DNA of 64,000 bases from Endozoicomonas sp. 4G (GCF_023822025.1 NZ_CP082909.1:2904001-2968000), one strand, 5' to 3'. Numbered from the stretch's first letter, positions 21,900 through 30,436 are shown. The notes: generated by a model not told the origin, from the letters alone. Translations and numbers: made by a program.

Positions 21900-21928
21900 G
21901 GAATCCACGGATCTAAGTTGTGGACTCC
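21900..21928 (+). terminator. hairpin after nadB, candidate terminator
   Basis: GGAATCCAC (21900-21908) pairs with GTGGACTCC (21920-21928), with one mismatch and an 11-base loop, 15 bases after the nadB stop. No T-run follows. Confidence 0.35.
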
Positions 21929-21935
21929 AGCTGTC

Positions 21936-22147
21936 CTAGGAGCCTGACCGAGAATAGTGCCCGTAGCGAGGACGGCAGAAAATTGAGGATGAAAATTCGG
22001 TTTTGTGAGGAGAATAGCGAGCTATTTGACGAACAAAAGCGGATTTTCAGACCAATTTGCTGCCGCCGCACGACTGCATGGATGCAGGAGCTAGAGCAAC
22101 GCAGGAGCAGTTGCCGGTAGGGCAGCTATTCTCGGTCAGGCTCCTAG
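21936..22147. mobile_element. MITE copy 1, 212 bp, with CTAG ends
   Basis: Begins CTAGGAGCCTGACCGAGAAT and ends with the exact reverse complement of at least 22 bases, giving perfect terminal inverted repeats. The inside carries no transposase. A second copy in the same orientation lies at 26145-26357 and differs by a few substitutions and one inserted base. CTAG at both ends fits a target-site duplication. It is inserted in the 3' end of the MFS gene. Confidence 0.85.
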
Positions 22148-23413
22148 GGCTGGTGCATGATTTCTTCGCTGTTCTGAGGATATCAGCAAAGCCCCCAGAC
22201 AACCTGCCAGGCCACCGATCATCAGATACAATGCAGGAGCGGCCTGCAACTGCGTAACTCGAATCAAACCCATTGAGATAACCGGGCCAAAGCCAGCAAA
22301 AACCGTGGCCGCTACATTGTAAACACAAGCCATTCCGGTAAAACGAATGCCTGTTGGAAAGGCCGATACCAGTAGCAAAAGGGAAATACCATCGATACTC
22401 CCCCAAAGGATGGCTCCTGTGAGAGCCGTCACCAACAGATTCGCGTTGCCAGAAGCGTACCAATGAAAAAGTGGCCAGGCCGTCACAAAAATCAGAAAGG
22501 ATGATCCCAGCATCAGGTAGCGCCTGTCCAGACGATCAGACAGCCAGCCCATAAGCAGGCACACAGGCACTCCGGCAAACATGCTGAGCCCGTTGGCCAA
22601 TGCCACCTCCCGGGCCGAATAGTCGAGCAATCGTGTCAGATAGCCAGGGATAAACAAAACCAACACTGTCACAGCGATCAACACTGGCATAACCAGCAGC
22701 AACCCGGTAAAAATTTGTGACCTGTATTGTGTTAACAGGGTGCGCAAAGGCAGTTTCTCGACTTCACCACGCGCCACCAGCACTCTGAAAGCTTCCGGCT
22801 CAACAAAACGTCTTCTGACGATATAACTGACAGCCCCTAGAGATCCTCCCAGTAAGAAGGGCACCCGCCAACCCCAATCAACCATCTGCTCCATCGTCAA
22901 CAGATGTATCAGAACCCCATGCAGGCTGACCCCCAGCAGAGTTCCGGCCAGAGTCGCCGCCCCCAGGATACTGACAGCAAAGCCCTGTGTTCGGGCAGGG
23001 ACGATTTCATAGAGATAAGTAAAAGCACCAGACAACTCACCGGCAAATGAAAACCCCTGAAAAAACCGGAAAACAGCCAGCAGAACCGGTGCCAGCAGAC
23101 CCCACTGAGCGTAACCGGGTAGCAAGCCAATCAATAATGTTGAGACAGCCATTAGCAGAATGGTGACTGTAAAACTGGCTTTACGGCTATAGCGATCCCC
23201 CCAGTGACTGAAGGCAATAGCGCCAAGCGGTCTGGAAATATACCCAAATGCAAATGTGACAAAGGTATTGATGAGTGAACTGGTGGTATCAGAGGCAGGA
23301 AAGAAAACCAGAGAAATGTAAGCCGCCATGTGCGCATAAACGGTGAAGTCGTAGGCTTCGAGGAGTCCACCCAGGGATGTAATCGCTACTACTTTTCTTT
23401 GGGGCAAAGCCAT
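22136..23413 (-). CDS. MFS transporter, metabolite:H+ symporter type
   Basis: 425 residues with about 12 membrane helices. Opens with ITSLGGLLEAYDFTVYAHMA and has the MFS loop motif GDRYSRKAS between helices 2 and 3, plus a second copy (GWLSDRLDRRYLM) mid-protein. This resembles the ProP/ShiA/KgtP group, whose substrates are organic acids or osmolytes; the substrate here is unknown. The last residues and stop (LGA, TGA) are written by the terminal repeat of MITE copy 1. Without the MITE the frame would run on as GQLESTT before a TAG, so only the tail is altered. The LuxR-type gene lies just upstream on the same strand. Confidence 0.85.
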   Translation of the reverse strand: MALPQRKVVAITSLGGLLEAYDFTVYAHMAAYISLVFFPASDTTSSLINTFVTFAFGYISRPLGAIAFSHWGDRYSRKASFTVTILLMAVSTLLIGLLPGYAQWGLLAPVLLAVFRFFQGFSFAGELSGAFTYLYEIVPARTQGFAVSILGAATLAGTLLGVSLHGVLIHLLTMEQMVDWGWRVPFLLGGSLGAVSYIVRRRFVEPEAFRVLVARGEVEKLPLRTLLTQYRSQIFTGLLLVMPVLIAVTVLVLFIPGYLTRLLDYSAREVALANGLSMFAGVPVCLLMGWLSDRLDRRYLMLGSSFLIFVTAWPLFHWYASGNANLLVTALTGAILWGSIDGISLLLLVSAFPTGIRFTGMACVYNVAATVFAGFGPVISMGLIRVTQLQAAPALYLMIGGLAGCLGALLISSEQRRNHAPALGA

Positions 23414-23517
23414 GGCTACCTCTTGGAAAAATCAATCAATAAATAACTGAGTCCGATCGCAACGTGCCTACAAAATAAGATCAGATAAAACTCTATCCGT
23501 TCCCGGTGCAAGATTGA

Positions 23518-24360
23518 TCAGTTCGTCATGATCATAGACAGCTGCCTGAGACGTAAGGTGGGAGGAAGGAAGTCGTGACAACCCACTGAAATAGCCGCCT
23601 CTATCAACTGGGTGATAGAGTGCACACCAAACTTTTTCTTCAAATGCTCAATGTGTGACCGGATGGTGTTTTCAGACAGCGACAGAATGCCTGCAATCTG
23701 CTTAATCTGTTGATTACAAATCAGGAAAAACAATACCTCTGACTCCCTGGGGCTCAGGCTCGGCATCGCCCCTATCCGGAATGAGGACTGACCCCTGGCC
23801 CGACCATCCAGCTTCATCAGGCAGCGGATATTCATGGCCGCTTTCATCCATGACTGTGTCACTGAATAGCCGTGACTCAGCACCCCATCTACCTGTTGCA
23901 GACTGTTGTAATGAGGTTTCTTCCTGGAAACGTAGGCAAACCAGCCACTCCCCCCCGGATGCACGTTCAGGACAGTAATTTCTTTTTTTTCCCTGATACA
24001 AATGTTGTTCTGCTCAACAATCTGTTCAGAACAACGAGCGAATATAGGCGCTGGAATGTCTGTAAACCGCTTGCCACAGATTTTATAGTGTTGTGGAAGA
24101 CCGTACAGCCAGAGAGAGTGCTCATTCATATAAAACGCTCTGGCGTGGCAATCGTGCACACCCCAGGCCTGAACCCGGTCGTGTGTCATAAAGTGCATAA
24201 AGTCACTGGAGAGCTCTGGCACAGAGGGTACACTATCAATACAGGTCATCTTGTTATCGCAATCGGTATGACTAAATTCACCAAGTTTGCTCCTGCCCAC
24301 CACGGCCAAATATCCCAGTCCATTCTTATAACTCAAGGCAAACTTAACCCAAATGTTCAT
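23518..24360 (-). CDS. LuxR-family regulator with PAS-like sensor region
   Basis: 280 residues from ATG 24360, preceded by GGAAATAAGG; a longer TTG start at 24387 is less likely. Residues about 65-150 look like a PAS fold (YMNEHSLWLYGLPQHYKICGKRF). The carboxy HTH is clear: LSPRESEVLFFLI, then IAGILSLSENTIRSHIEHLKKKFG. It lies 105 bases upstream of the MFS gene on the same strand, so control of that transporter is a reasonable guess. Ligand unknown. Confidence 0.8.
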   Translation of the reverse strand: MNIWVKFALSYKNGLGYLAVVGRSKLGEFSHTDCDNKMTCIDSVPSVPELSSDFMHFMTHDRVQAWGVHDCHARAFYMNEHSLWLYGLPQHYKICGKRFTDIPAPIFARCSEQIVEQNNICIREKKEITVLNVHPGGSGWFAYVSRKKPHYNSLQQVDGVLSHGYSVTQSWMKAAMNIRCLMKLDGRARGQSSFRIGAMPSLSPRESEVLFFLICNQQIKQIAGILSLSENTIRSHIEHLKKKFGVHSITQLIEAAISVGCHDFLPPTLRLRQLSMIMTN

Positions 24361-24464
24361 GACCTTATTTCCGGTCACCCCGCACAATGAAAATGATGCA
24401 TTCGGGCATTTTCACGGCAAAGAATGAACAAGCATAGACCAATATTGACCATATTGAATAAACT

Positions 24465-24496
24465 ACCACCACCAAGTCTAAAGACTTGGTGGTGGT
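24465..24496 (-). other. end hairpin of the IS605 element beside tnpB
   Basis: ACCACCACCAAGTC (24465-24478) pairs perfectly with its complement at 24483-24496 around TAAA. It includes the tnpB stop codon. In this family the sequence here forms the transposition end and the 3' part of the guide (omega) RNA, and may also terminate transcription. Confidence 0.7.
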
Positions 24497-25710
24497 TTTA
24501 CAGAGCAAGCTCTGTGTAGGCCGGTTTCCGACCCCAACTCATTTAACGCCCAGATTAAATTAACCCGTGCGGCAGCAATATCCCGATCTTCATTGCAACC
24601 ACAGACTTCGCATTGATGCACCCGTTCTTTCAGTGTCTTTTTCTTCACTGACCAGCATACAGGGCAACGCTGCGAGGGTTTAAGTTTCCTTGTAGGTGTC
24701 TCTATGAATAGCCCACCAGTTTCCTTCACTTTGTAGGCGATCATAGCCAGCAAGGTCGCTGGCGCAGTGTCTAAAATCTCACGGTTTAAACCTGCTTTCT
24801 GTTTTACGTTTTTCCCGGGCTTCTCTGATGTACCTTTTGCACTGCCGGTCATATTCTTGACCTGCAATTTCTCAGTCGCTACAAGAGCGTATTGCGAGGC
24901 TACTTGAGCCGATAATTGATGATGTTCATGGTTGCGCCGGTTAGCTGCTTTCCGGTGATGAGTGGACAGCTTCTTGCAGGCTTTCTTCCATCGGTTCGAG
25001 CCTTTTTTCTTTCTGCTGACCGCTTGCTTCAGAGCCTTTAGTTTTTCTCTTTCCTGCTGAAACCAACGGGGATTATCAACCTGATAACCGTCGGATTCTG
25101 TTGCAACGCTGAGAAGCTTGTTTACTCCCCAGTCAAGGCCGCAAGCCTTACCACTAGTCGGTTCTCTTAATACACCATTGCATTCCATCGTGAGGCTGAT
25201 AAGCCACTCTCCCCGACGATGCAAAAGCTCCATGCTTTTAATCTTGCCTGCAACTCTGGCTTTGCCGCGACAACGTATGTGACCAACACCCGTCAGTCTC
25301 AATCGTCCATGCTTCCAATCCTCTCCAGGAGTGAACCGCCAACCATCACCGTGCGAGCTAAAGCCGATGCCCGGATAACGCTTGTGGGATTTGAAGCGGG
25401 GGAACCCTGGTTCTTTTTCACCTGAGTTGACACGACGAAAGAAGACTGAGAAAGCTTTATCCAGTCGTCTTAGAGTGACCTGAAGGCTGCTGTAATTGAG
25501 TGTTGCAAACTCCGGTATTTCTTCACGAATCACCTTGATCTGCGGTTGCTGGTCTTTGTTCTTAATGGATATACGGCACTTCCGGTATGCCTCTATTCGC
25601 TCCTGAAGTGCTGCATTATAAAACTCACAATGCAACCGCAAAGCGTGATTCAGGGCTTCGGCCTGCTGCTTTGTGGGATATAGTTTGTAAGTTGCTTTGC
25701 GTAGTTCCAT
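24478..25710 (-). CDS. tnpB: RNA-guided nuclease TnpB
   Basis: 410 residues from ATG 25710 (MELRKATYKLYPTKQQ); a TTG at 25725 is less likely. TnpB cuts DNA next to its own transposon end with an omega RNA and helps the element persist. The RuvC site looks complete: Asp193 in GLDWGV, Glu280 in VATEKLQV, Asp377 in DRDIAAARV. A zinc-ribbon CPVC...CEVC (349-370) lies in the last RuvC insertion. Nothing suggests decay, so it is likely active or recently so. Confidence 0.92.
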   Translation of the reverse strand: MELRKATYKLYPTKQQAEALNHALRLHCEFYNAALQERIEAYRKCRISIKNKDQQPQIKVIREEIPEFATLNYSSLQVTLRRLDKAFSVFFRRVNSGEKEPGFPRFKSHKRYPGIGFSSHGDGWRFTPGEDWKHGRLRLTGVGHIRCRGKARVAGKIKSMELLHRRGEWLISLTMECNGVLREPTSGKACGLDWGVNKLLSVATESDGYQVDNPRWFQQEREKLKALKQAVSRKKKGSNRWKKACKKLSTHHRKAANRRNHEHHQLSAQVASQYALVATEKLQVKNMTGSAKGTSEKPGKNVKQKAGLNREILDTAPATLLAMIAYKVKETGGLFIETPTRKLKPSQRCPVCWSVKKKTLKERVHQCEVCGCNEDRDIAAARVNLIWALNELGSETGLHRACSVKPPPSL

Positions 25711-25734
25711 ATCTCTATTATACAATTAGTTACT

Positions 25735-26148
25735 ATGACTACATCAAGTATTAAAACCCTAAATCACTGCACTTATGCACTTTCATACCATTTGGTTCTT
25801 GTTACCAGGTACCGCCGCAGAGTATTGTCTGATGCAATGGTTAAACGCTTCAAAGAAATGGCAAAAGTGCGTTGTGAGGCTTGGGGAGGGGAGTTGATAG
25901 AGTGTGAGTCGGACAACTGTGATCATGTTCATTTATTGATAGAACTGCCGCCAACTGCTGCACTGTCGGATTTTGTTAATGCTTTGAAGACGGGAACAAG
26001 CCGGATCTTACGAAAAGAGTTCGGTGAACAGTTGTCGAGGTTTTATACAAAGCCCGTTTTATGGTCGAGGTCTTATTTTGTGAGCATTACAGGTGGTGCA
26101 AATATCGACACCGTCAAGAATTACGTTGCGTCCCAGGGGCAAGGCTAG
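25735..26148 (+). CDS. tnpA: Y1 HUH transposase TnpA (IS200/IS605)
   Basis: 137 residues. Single-strand DNA transposase with the HUH motif in DHVHLLIEL and the catalytic Tyr in TVKNYVASQ near the end. The TAG stop lies in the CTAG that begins MITE copy 2. If CTAG is the duplicated target, the same stop existed before the insertion and the protein is intact. Confidence 0.9.
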   Translation: MTTSSIKTLNHCTYALSYHLVLVTRYRRRVLSDAMVKRFKEMAKVRCEAWGGELIECESDNCDHVHLLIELPPTAALSDFVNALKTGTSRILRKEFGEQLSRFYTKPVLWSRSYFVSITGGANIDTVKNYVASQGQG

Positions 26149-26357
26149 GAGCCTGACCGAGAATAGCGCCCGTATCGAGGACGGCAGAAAATTGAGGATA
26201 AAAATTCGGTTTTGTGAGGAGAATAGCTAGCTATTTGACGAACAAAAGCGGATTTTCAGACCAATTTGCTGTCGCCGCACGACTGCATGGATGCAGGAGC
26301 TAGAGCAACGCAGGAGCAGTTGCCGCGTAGGGTAGCTATTCTCGGTCAGGCTCCTAG
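26145..26357. mobile_element. MITE copy 2, 213 bp
   Basis: Same terminal repeats and inner sequence as copy 1 at 21936, in the same orientation, with CTAG at both ends. Inserted between the tnpA stop and the end hairpin of the IS605 element, so it is younger than that element. Confidence 0.85.
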
Positions 26358-26376
26358 CGCCTTGCTCGCTATCCCC

Positions 26377-26407
26377 CTCCACCCTATTGCTTCGCAAAAG
26401 GATGGAG
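26377..26407 (+). other. imperfect hairpin, likely left end of the IS605 element
   Basis: CTCCA...TGGAG closes a stem of 13 positions with two mismatches and a short CTTCG loop. Mismatched subterminal hairpins are what Y1 transposases bind. It lies on the tnpA side, beyond the MITE. Confidence 0.5.
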
Positions 26408-26423
26408 AACCCCGCGATTAACG

Positions 26424-26453
26424 TTGGACAGATAAAAATAGAGTGTCTAAGCT
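26424..26453 (+). repeat. upstream repeat of the paralogue family, copy 1
   Basis: TTGGACAGATAAAAATAGAG followed by TGTCTAAGCT. The same block stands before paralogues 2 and 4 (27618, 30407). In those two, GGACAG and CTGTCT form a small inverted repeat. It marks a duplicated 5' region and may be regulatory. Confidence 0.5.
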
Positions 26454-26505
26454 CCCAGCTAATCCGAACATTTAAACAAGATGTTGTGGCTCCCAATAAC
26501 CTTTT

Positions 26506-27540
26506 ATGCGCTTTGCATCCTTTATAAAGATTCTTTCAAGCCTGCTTTTAGCCTTGGCATTGTCTTTTTGTCCTGCTCTTTGTGCAGCGAATGATGAGAC
26601 CGGGGCAGATAGCCTGTTGCCCTACGATTCTCAGGAGCATACGGTCACGGACTACATAAAGTCATCAGGAGCCCGCGTTAAAGTCACAAAATTCATGAAA
26701 GGTTACTCCCTGACCACCTCTAAAAAAATATCCGTCTCCGTAAACCCCCTTGGCAAGTCCATGCGGGGGAGTCAGCCAATACACAAAATTGAGTCAAAAG
26801 TCCGCTTTCAAAGTGAAGAATCTGATTTTCTTTACTACACACTCAGAGGGGCTTTATTACAAGAGAGTTTATTCCATCTGGTTTTAATTACAGACCCGGA
26901 AGATTCCTCAAAATTGTACCTTGGTTACTACAAAGAGGATGAAAACAGTGTTATTGATACCAATGTTTCAAGTTCAACGGATGCGCTCATCTATTTGCAG
27001 GACGTTTTAAATAAGACTCATTTGACGTCCCATAGTACCATCAGGTCGCGGCGCCTGGTGTCAAAAGAGCATGAGCTTAAGCCCTTCAAATCTATCCTGA
27101 CTCTGGAAAAAGAGTTAGATTATTCAATCGAAGTCGTCTGGAAATCAAGAGCTGCCGTAACGTCGGTTGCCACGCCTGACACCTCAGCAGCCATTCCCGA
27201 AAATGTCGGCACACAGATTGTTGTCAAAGATAAAGAGGGCATAAGTCTGGCGGCATTAAATCTTGACCTTGAGCCAAGTTACTTTTCGTTCAGTGATAAA
27301 AACGGATATTTGCTGGAGTACAAGATTGATGGGACCGGGATTCATCGGCTCACTAAAATTCATACCGACACTGAATATAAAGACGGAGGTAAAACTGTTT
27401 CCCGCTCAGGACCTGACACTAGCTTCATTATCATAGCTGCCGTGATGATTGTTGGGGTTGGGTTAGCCTTCGCTACTTTGTACGCATTAGCAGACTGCTG
27501 GGCAGATCGTTTAGAGAGAAGACTTTACGAAAACCCATGA
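26506..27540 (+). CDS. paralogue 1 of a four-gene membrane-anchored secreted family
   Basis: 344 residues, no family recognised. Signal peptide 1-27 (hydrophobic LSSLLLALALSF, cleavage near CAA). Two conserved blocks follow: one beginning SLTTSKKISVSVNPLGKSMR and containing FLYYTLRG and LYLGYY (about 65-160), and one with TLEKELDYSIEVVWKSR through LDLEPSYFSFSDKNGYLLEY (about 200-290). A single transmembrane helix lies near 302-325, followed by a short basic tail. This predicts a type I membrane protein with most of its mass outside the cytoplasm. First of four tandem copies on the plus strand, which differ by loss or gain of whole segments. Confidence 0.75.
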   Translation: MRFASFIKILSSLLLALALSFCPALCAANDETGADSLLPYDSQEHTVTDYIKSSGARVKVTKFMKGYSLTTSKKISVSVNPLGKSMRGSQPIHKIESKVRFQSEESDFLYYTLRGALLQESLFHLVLITDPEDSSKLYLGYYKEDENSVIDTNVSSSTDALIYLQDVLNKTHLTSHSTIRSRRLVSKEHELKPFKSILTLEKELDYSIEVVWKSRAAVTSVATPDTSAAIPENVGTQIVVKDKEGISLAALNLDLEPSYFSFSDKNGYLLEYKIDGTGIHRLTKIHTDTEYKDGGKTVSRSGPDTSFIIIAAVMIVGVGLAFATLYALADCWADRLERRLYENP

Positions 27541-27617
27541 GTTTGATACCCGTGCAAGAGATCACATTTTAAAAAAATAACCACGAGTATTATTTATGCA
27601 ATCTACGAGCTCTTTAA

Positions 27618-27647
27618 TTGGACAGGTAAAAATATGCTGTCTAAGCT
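27618..27647 (+). repeat. upstream repeat of the paralogue family, copy 2
   Basis: TTGGACAGGTAAAAATATGC then TGTCTAAGCT, the same block as at 26424 and 30407. GGACAG and CTGTCT can pair. Confidence 0.5.
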
Positions 27648-27736
27648 TTCTGCTGGTCTGAACATACGGATCTGCTATGTCCGGCGAATAAATTTTTCTT
27701 TTGGTTTTAACCTCTTCAAGTGGTTTACATAGATTT

Positions 27737-29122
27737 ATGAAGATACTTTCAAGCCTGCTTTTGGCCTTGGTGCTCCCTTTTTGCTGTTCTCTTTGGGCTG
27801 AGAATGATCAGATCAGAGCAGATAGTCTGTTGCCATACGATCCTCAGGAGTACGACGCTCTTGAAGAAGGTGGTGTTGTTTCTGAAAGGAATAGAAGGGA
27901 AGCGCGAAGAGGCAGCAGCTCCTCAGGGGGCGGTTCGAAAGGAAGCGGTTCAAAAGGAAGTGCCAACAAATGGGGCGGTCACAGGTGGGGCGGTAACAAA
28001 GGAGGCGGTCATAGAGGAAGCGTTCGTAAGGTGACAAACTACATAAAATCATTAGCATCAGGCGCCAGAGTCAAACTCACAAAATTCATGAAAGGCTACT
28101 CCCTGACCACCTCTAAAAAAATATCCGTCTCTGTAAACCCGCTTGGCAGATCCCTGCGAGGGACTCAGCCAATCAACAAAATCGAGTCAAAAGTCCGATT
28201 TCAAAGTAAAGAGTCTGGTTTCCTTTACTACACACTCAGGGGATATTTATTAAGGGAGGCTTTGTTCCATCTGGTTTTAATTGGAGACCCGGAAGATTCC
28301 TCAAGATTGTATCTTGGTTACTATGAAGAGGATGAAGACAGTGTTATTGATACAGCCATTTCCAGATCAACGGCTCCGCCTGTCTATTTGCAGGATGTTT
28401 TAAATAAATCTGACACGCCGGTTCCCAATGGTGCTAACACCAATAGCACGGCTCTGCCACCTCAGTCTTCAAACGACACATTTATAAATGCTAATTTAAC
28501 TTCCCATAATACCACCGGGTCACAGGGTTTGATGCCAAAAAGAGGTGAGCGTAAGCCCTTCAAACCCATTCTAAGTTTGGAAAAAGATCAGGATTATTCA
28601 ATCGAAGTCGCCTGGAAATCAAAGTCTGAAATAACGTCGGTTGCCATGTCTGACACCAGTACAATGACGTATGCAACCATTAACCCTTCACCGACCCAGT
28701 CTTTATCACCACACTCTTCATCAATAGCCTCTTCGACGAGACAAATACTGCCAGACGCCTCAGCGGCCATTCCTGAAAATGTCGGCACACAGATTATTAT
28801 CAAAGATAAAGCAGGGATGACTCTGGCAACATTAAATCTTGACCTGGAGCCGAGTTACTTTTCGTTCAGTGATGAAAACGGATATTTGCTGGAGTACAGA
28901 ATTGATGGAAGCGAGATTCATCAGCTCACTAAAATTCATACCGAAACTGAATATGAGTACGGAGGTAGAAATGTTCCCCCCACTAAAAGTGATGACCTTA
29001 CCAATTCTATAATCATGGTTGCAACGATACCTTTTGGGACTGCAGTAGTCTTATTGGGTATGGTGGCATTAGTAGTTTATTGTCCGTATCATCGATCGCC
29101 GAAAGGTTACGAAAACCCCTGA
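27737..29122 (+). CDS. paralogue 2, longest member, with a basic Gly-rich insertion
   Basis: 461 residues from ATG 27737 (MKILSSLLLALVLPFC); an upstream TTG at 27701 is less likely. Same signal peptide, two conserved blocks and carboxy transmembrane helix as paralogue 1. Unique features are a Ser/Gly/Lys/Arg-rich stretch at about residues 50-100 (RREARRGSSSSGGGSKG, then GGHRWGGNKGGGHRG) and a Ser/Thr/Pro-rich linker before the second block. Function unknown. The basic stretch could bind nucleic acid, polysaccharide or a membrane surface, which is inference only. Confidence 0.72.
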   Translation: MKILSSLLLALVLPFCCSLWAENDQIRADSLLPYDPQEYDALEEGGVVSERNRREARRGSSSSGGGSKGSGSKGSANKWGGHRWGGNKGGGHRGSVRKVTNYIKSLASGARVKLTKFMKGYSLTTSKKISVSVNPLGRSLRGTQPINKIESKVRFQSKESGFLYYTLRGYLLREALFHLVLIGDPEDSSRLYLGYYEEDEDSVIDTAISRSTAPPVYLQDVLNKSDTPVPNGANTNSTALPPQSSNDTFINANLTSHNTTGSQGLMPKRGERKPFKPILSLEKDQDYSIEVAWKSKSEITSVAMSDTSTMTYATINPSPTQSLSPHSSSIASSTRQILPDASAAIPENVGTQIIIKDKAGMTLATLNLDLEPSYFSFSDENGYLLEYRIDGSEIHQLTKIHTETEYEYGGRNVPPTKSDDLTNSIIMVATIPFGTAVVLLGMVALVVYCPYHRSPKGYENP

Positions 29123-29278
29123 GTTTTTTTATAAACTTCTCTTTTTTCCAGTTGCAAAATCTATGGCAGCTTCCACTGCAATAGCCTTTTCAACGACAAT
29201 TAACAGATAGTTTGGTGCAGGGAAGCACCGGTATTCACCAACACTAAGTGCAACCTGAAATAAACACGAGTACCATTC

Positions 29279-30352
29279 ATGCAATACACAAGTAATTTAA
29301 TAAAACTTTCAACCCTGCTTTTCGCCTTAGTACTCCCTTTTTGTTCTTCTCTTTGGGCTGAGAATGTCTCCTTGACCACCTCTAAAAAAATATCTGTCTC
29401 CGTGAACCCGCTGGGTAAATCCATGCGAGGGAGTCAATCAATAAACAAAATTGAGTCAAAAGTCCGATTTCAAGGTAAAGAGTCTGATTTTCTTTATTAC
29501 ACACTCAGGGGCGATTCATTACGGGAGGCTTTGTTCCATCTGGTTTTAATTGAAGACCCGGGCGACTCCTCAAAATTGTATCTTGGTTACTATGAAGAGG
29601 ATGAAGACAGTGTTATTGATACAGCTGTTTTCAGCGCAACGGCTGCGCCCACTTATTTGCATGACGTTTTAAATAAGACTGACACGACAGTTTCCAATGC
29701 TAATGCCACCGGGTCGCCGGATTTGATACCCAAAAGACGCAAGCTTAAGCTCTTCAAACCCATTCTAAGTTTGGAAAAAGAGCAGGATTATTCAATCGAA
29801 TTCGTCTGGAAATCAAAGTCTGAAATAACCTCTGTTGCCATGTCCGACACCAGTACAATGACGTATGCAACCATCAACCCTTCACCAACCCGGTCTTTAT
29901 CACCAGAGTCTTCATCAATAGCCGCTTCGACCAGACAAATACCGCCAGACGCCTCAGCGGCCATTCCTGAAAGTGTCGGCACACAGATTATTGTCAAAGA
30001 TAAAGAGGGGATAACTCTGGCAACATTAAATCTTGACCTGGAGCCGAGTTACTTTTCGTTCAGTGATGAAAACGGATATTTACTAGAGTACAGAATTGAT
30101 GTAGGCGGGATTCATCAGCTCACTAAAACTCATAATGAAGCTGAACATGAGAACGAAGACAAAATAGGTTCCTCTCAAGAAGAATATGACACTAACGGTC
30201 GTATAATCGTAATCTTAGTTTCCGTGATAGTTTCTGTGTGTGTGCTCACCCACATCACCGTATCAATGGCAGAATATTATGAGAAGAATCGGATGACGAG
30301 GCTTAACGGAAACCGGAGCTCACATATGATGAGAGTGATCATTATCAATTAG
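29279..30352 (+). CDS. paralogue 3 of the membrane-anchored secreted family
   Basis: 357 residues. The signal peptide (MQYTSNLIKLSTLLFALVLP) joins directly to SLTTSKKISVSVNPLGKSMR, so the variable segment between signal and first block in paralogues 1 and 2 is missing. The DNA around the start matches a site further upstream of paralogue 2 (ATGCAATCTACGAG), which indicates a deletion that fused the old leader to the gene. Both conserved blocks are present, then a transmembrane helix and a basic tail near 318-357. Confidence 0.72.
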   Translation: MQYTSNLIKLSTLLFALVLPFCSSLWAENVSLTTSKKISVSVNPLGKSMRGSQSINKIESKVRFQGKESDFLYYTLRGDSLREALFHLVLIEDPGDSSKLYLGYYEEDEDSVIDTAVFSATAAPTYLHDVLNKTDTTVSNANATGSPDLIPKRRKLKLFKPILSLEKEQDYSIEFVWKSKSEITSVAMSDTSTMTYATINPSPTRSLSPESSSIAASTRQIPPDASAAIPESVGTQIIVKDKEGITLATLNLDLEPSYFSFSDENGYLLEYRIDVGGIHQLTKTHNEAEHENEDKIGSSQEEYDTNGRIIVILVSVIVSVCVLTHITVSMAEYYEKNRMTRLNGNRSSHMMRVIIIN

Positions 30353-30406
30353 ATGCACAAAGCAATAGCTTTGCCGCATCATGAGTTGATCATGGGAGTG
30401 CTCTGA

Positions 30407-30436
30407 TTGGACAGCTAGAAATATGCTGTCTAAGCT
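30407..30436 (+). repeat. upstream repeat of the paralogue family, copy 3
   Basis: TTGGACAGCTAGAAATATGC then TGTCTAAGCT, before paralogue 4. Same block as at 26424 and 27618. Confidence 0.5.

Larger units (their letters stand above)
24465..26407. mobile_element. IS200/IS605-family element with divergent tnpA and tnpB
   Basis: Y1 transposase gene tnpA and RNA-guided nuclease gene tnpB start 24 bases apart and read outward, the IS605/IS608 layout. A strong hairpin marks the tnpB-side end (24465-24496) and an imperfect one the tnpA-side end (26377-26407). The latter is separated from tnpA by MITE copy 2, which must have inserted later. The exact element ends are not determined. Confidence 0.8.

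Noticed and set aside
21920-22120. 66-codon frame inside MITE copy 1
   Set aside because: Starts outside the element and is not preserved in copy 2; the MITE has no transposase.
21936-26357. The two MITE copies as ends of a composite transposon carrying the MFS and LuxR genes
   Set aside because: They are direct copies, each with CTAG at both ends, and copy 2 sits inside another IS; independent insertions explain them better.
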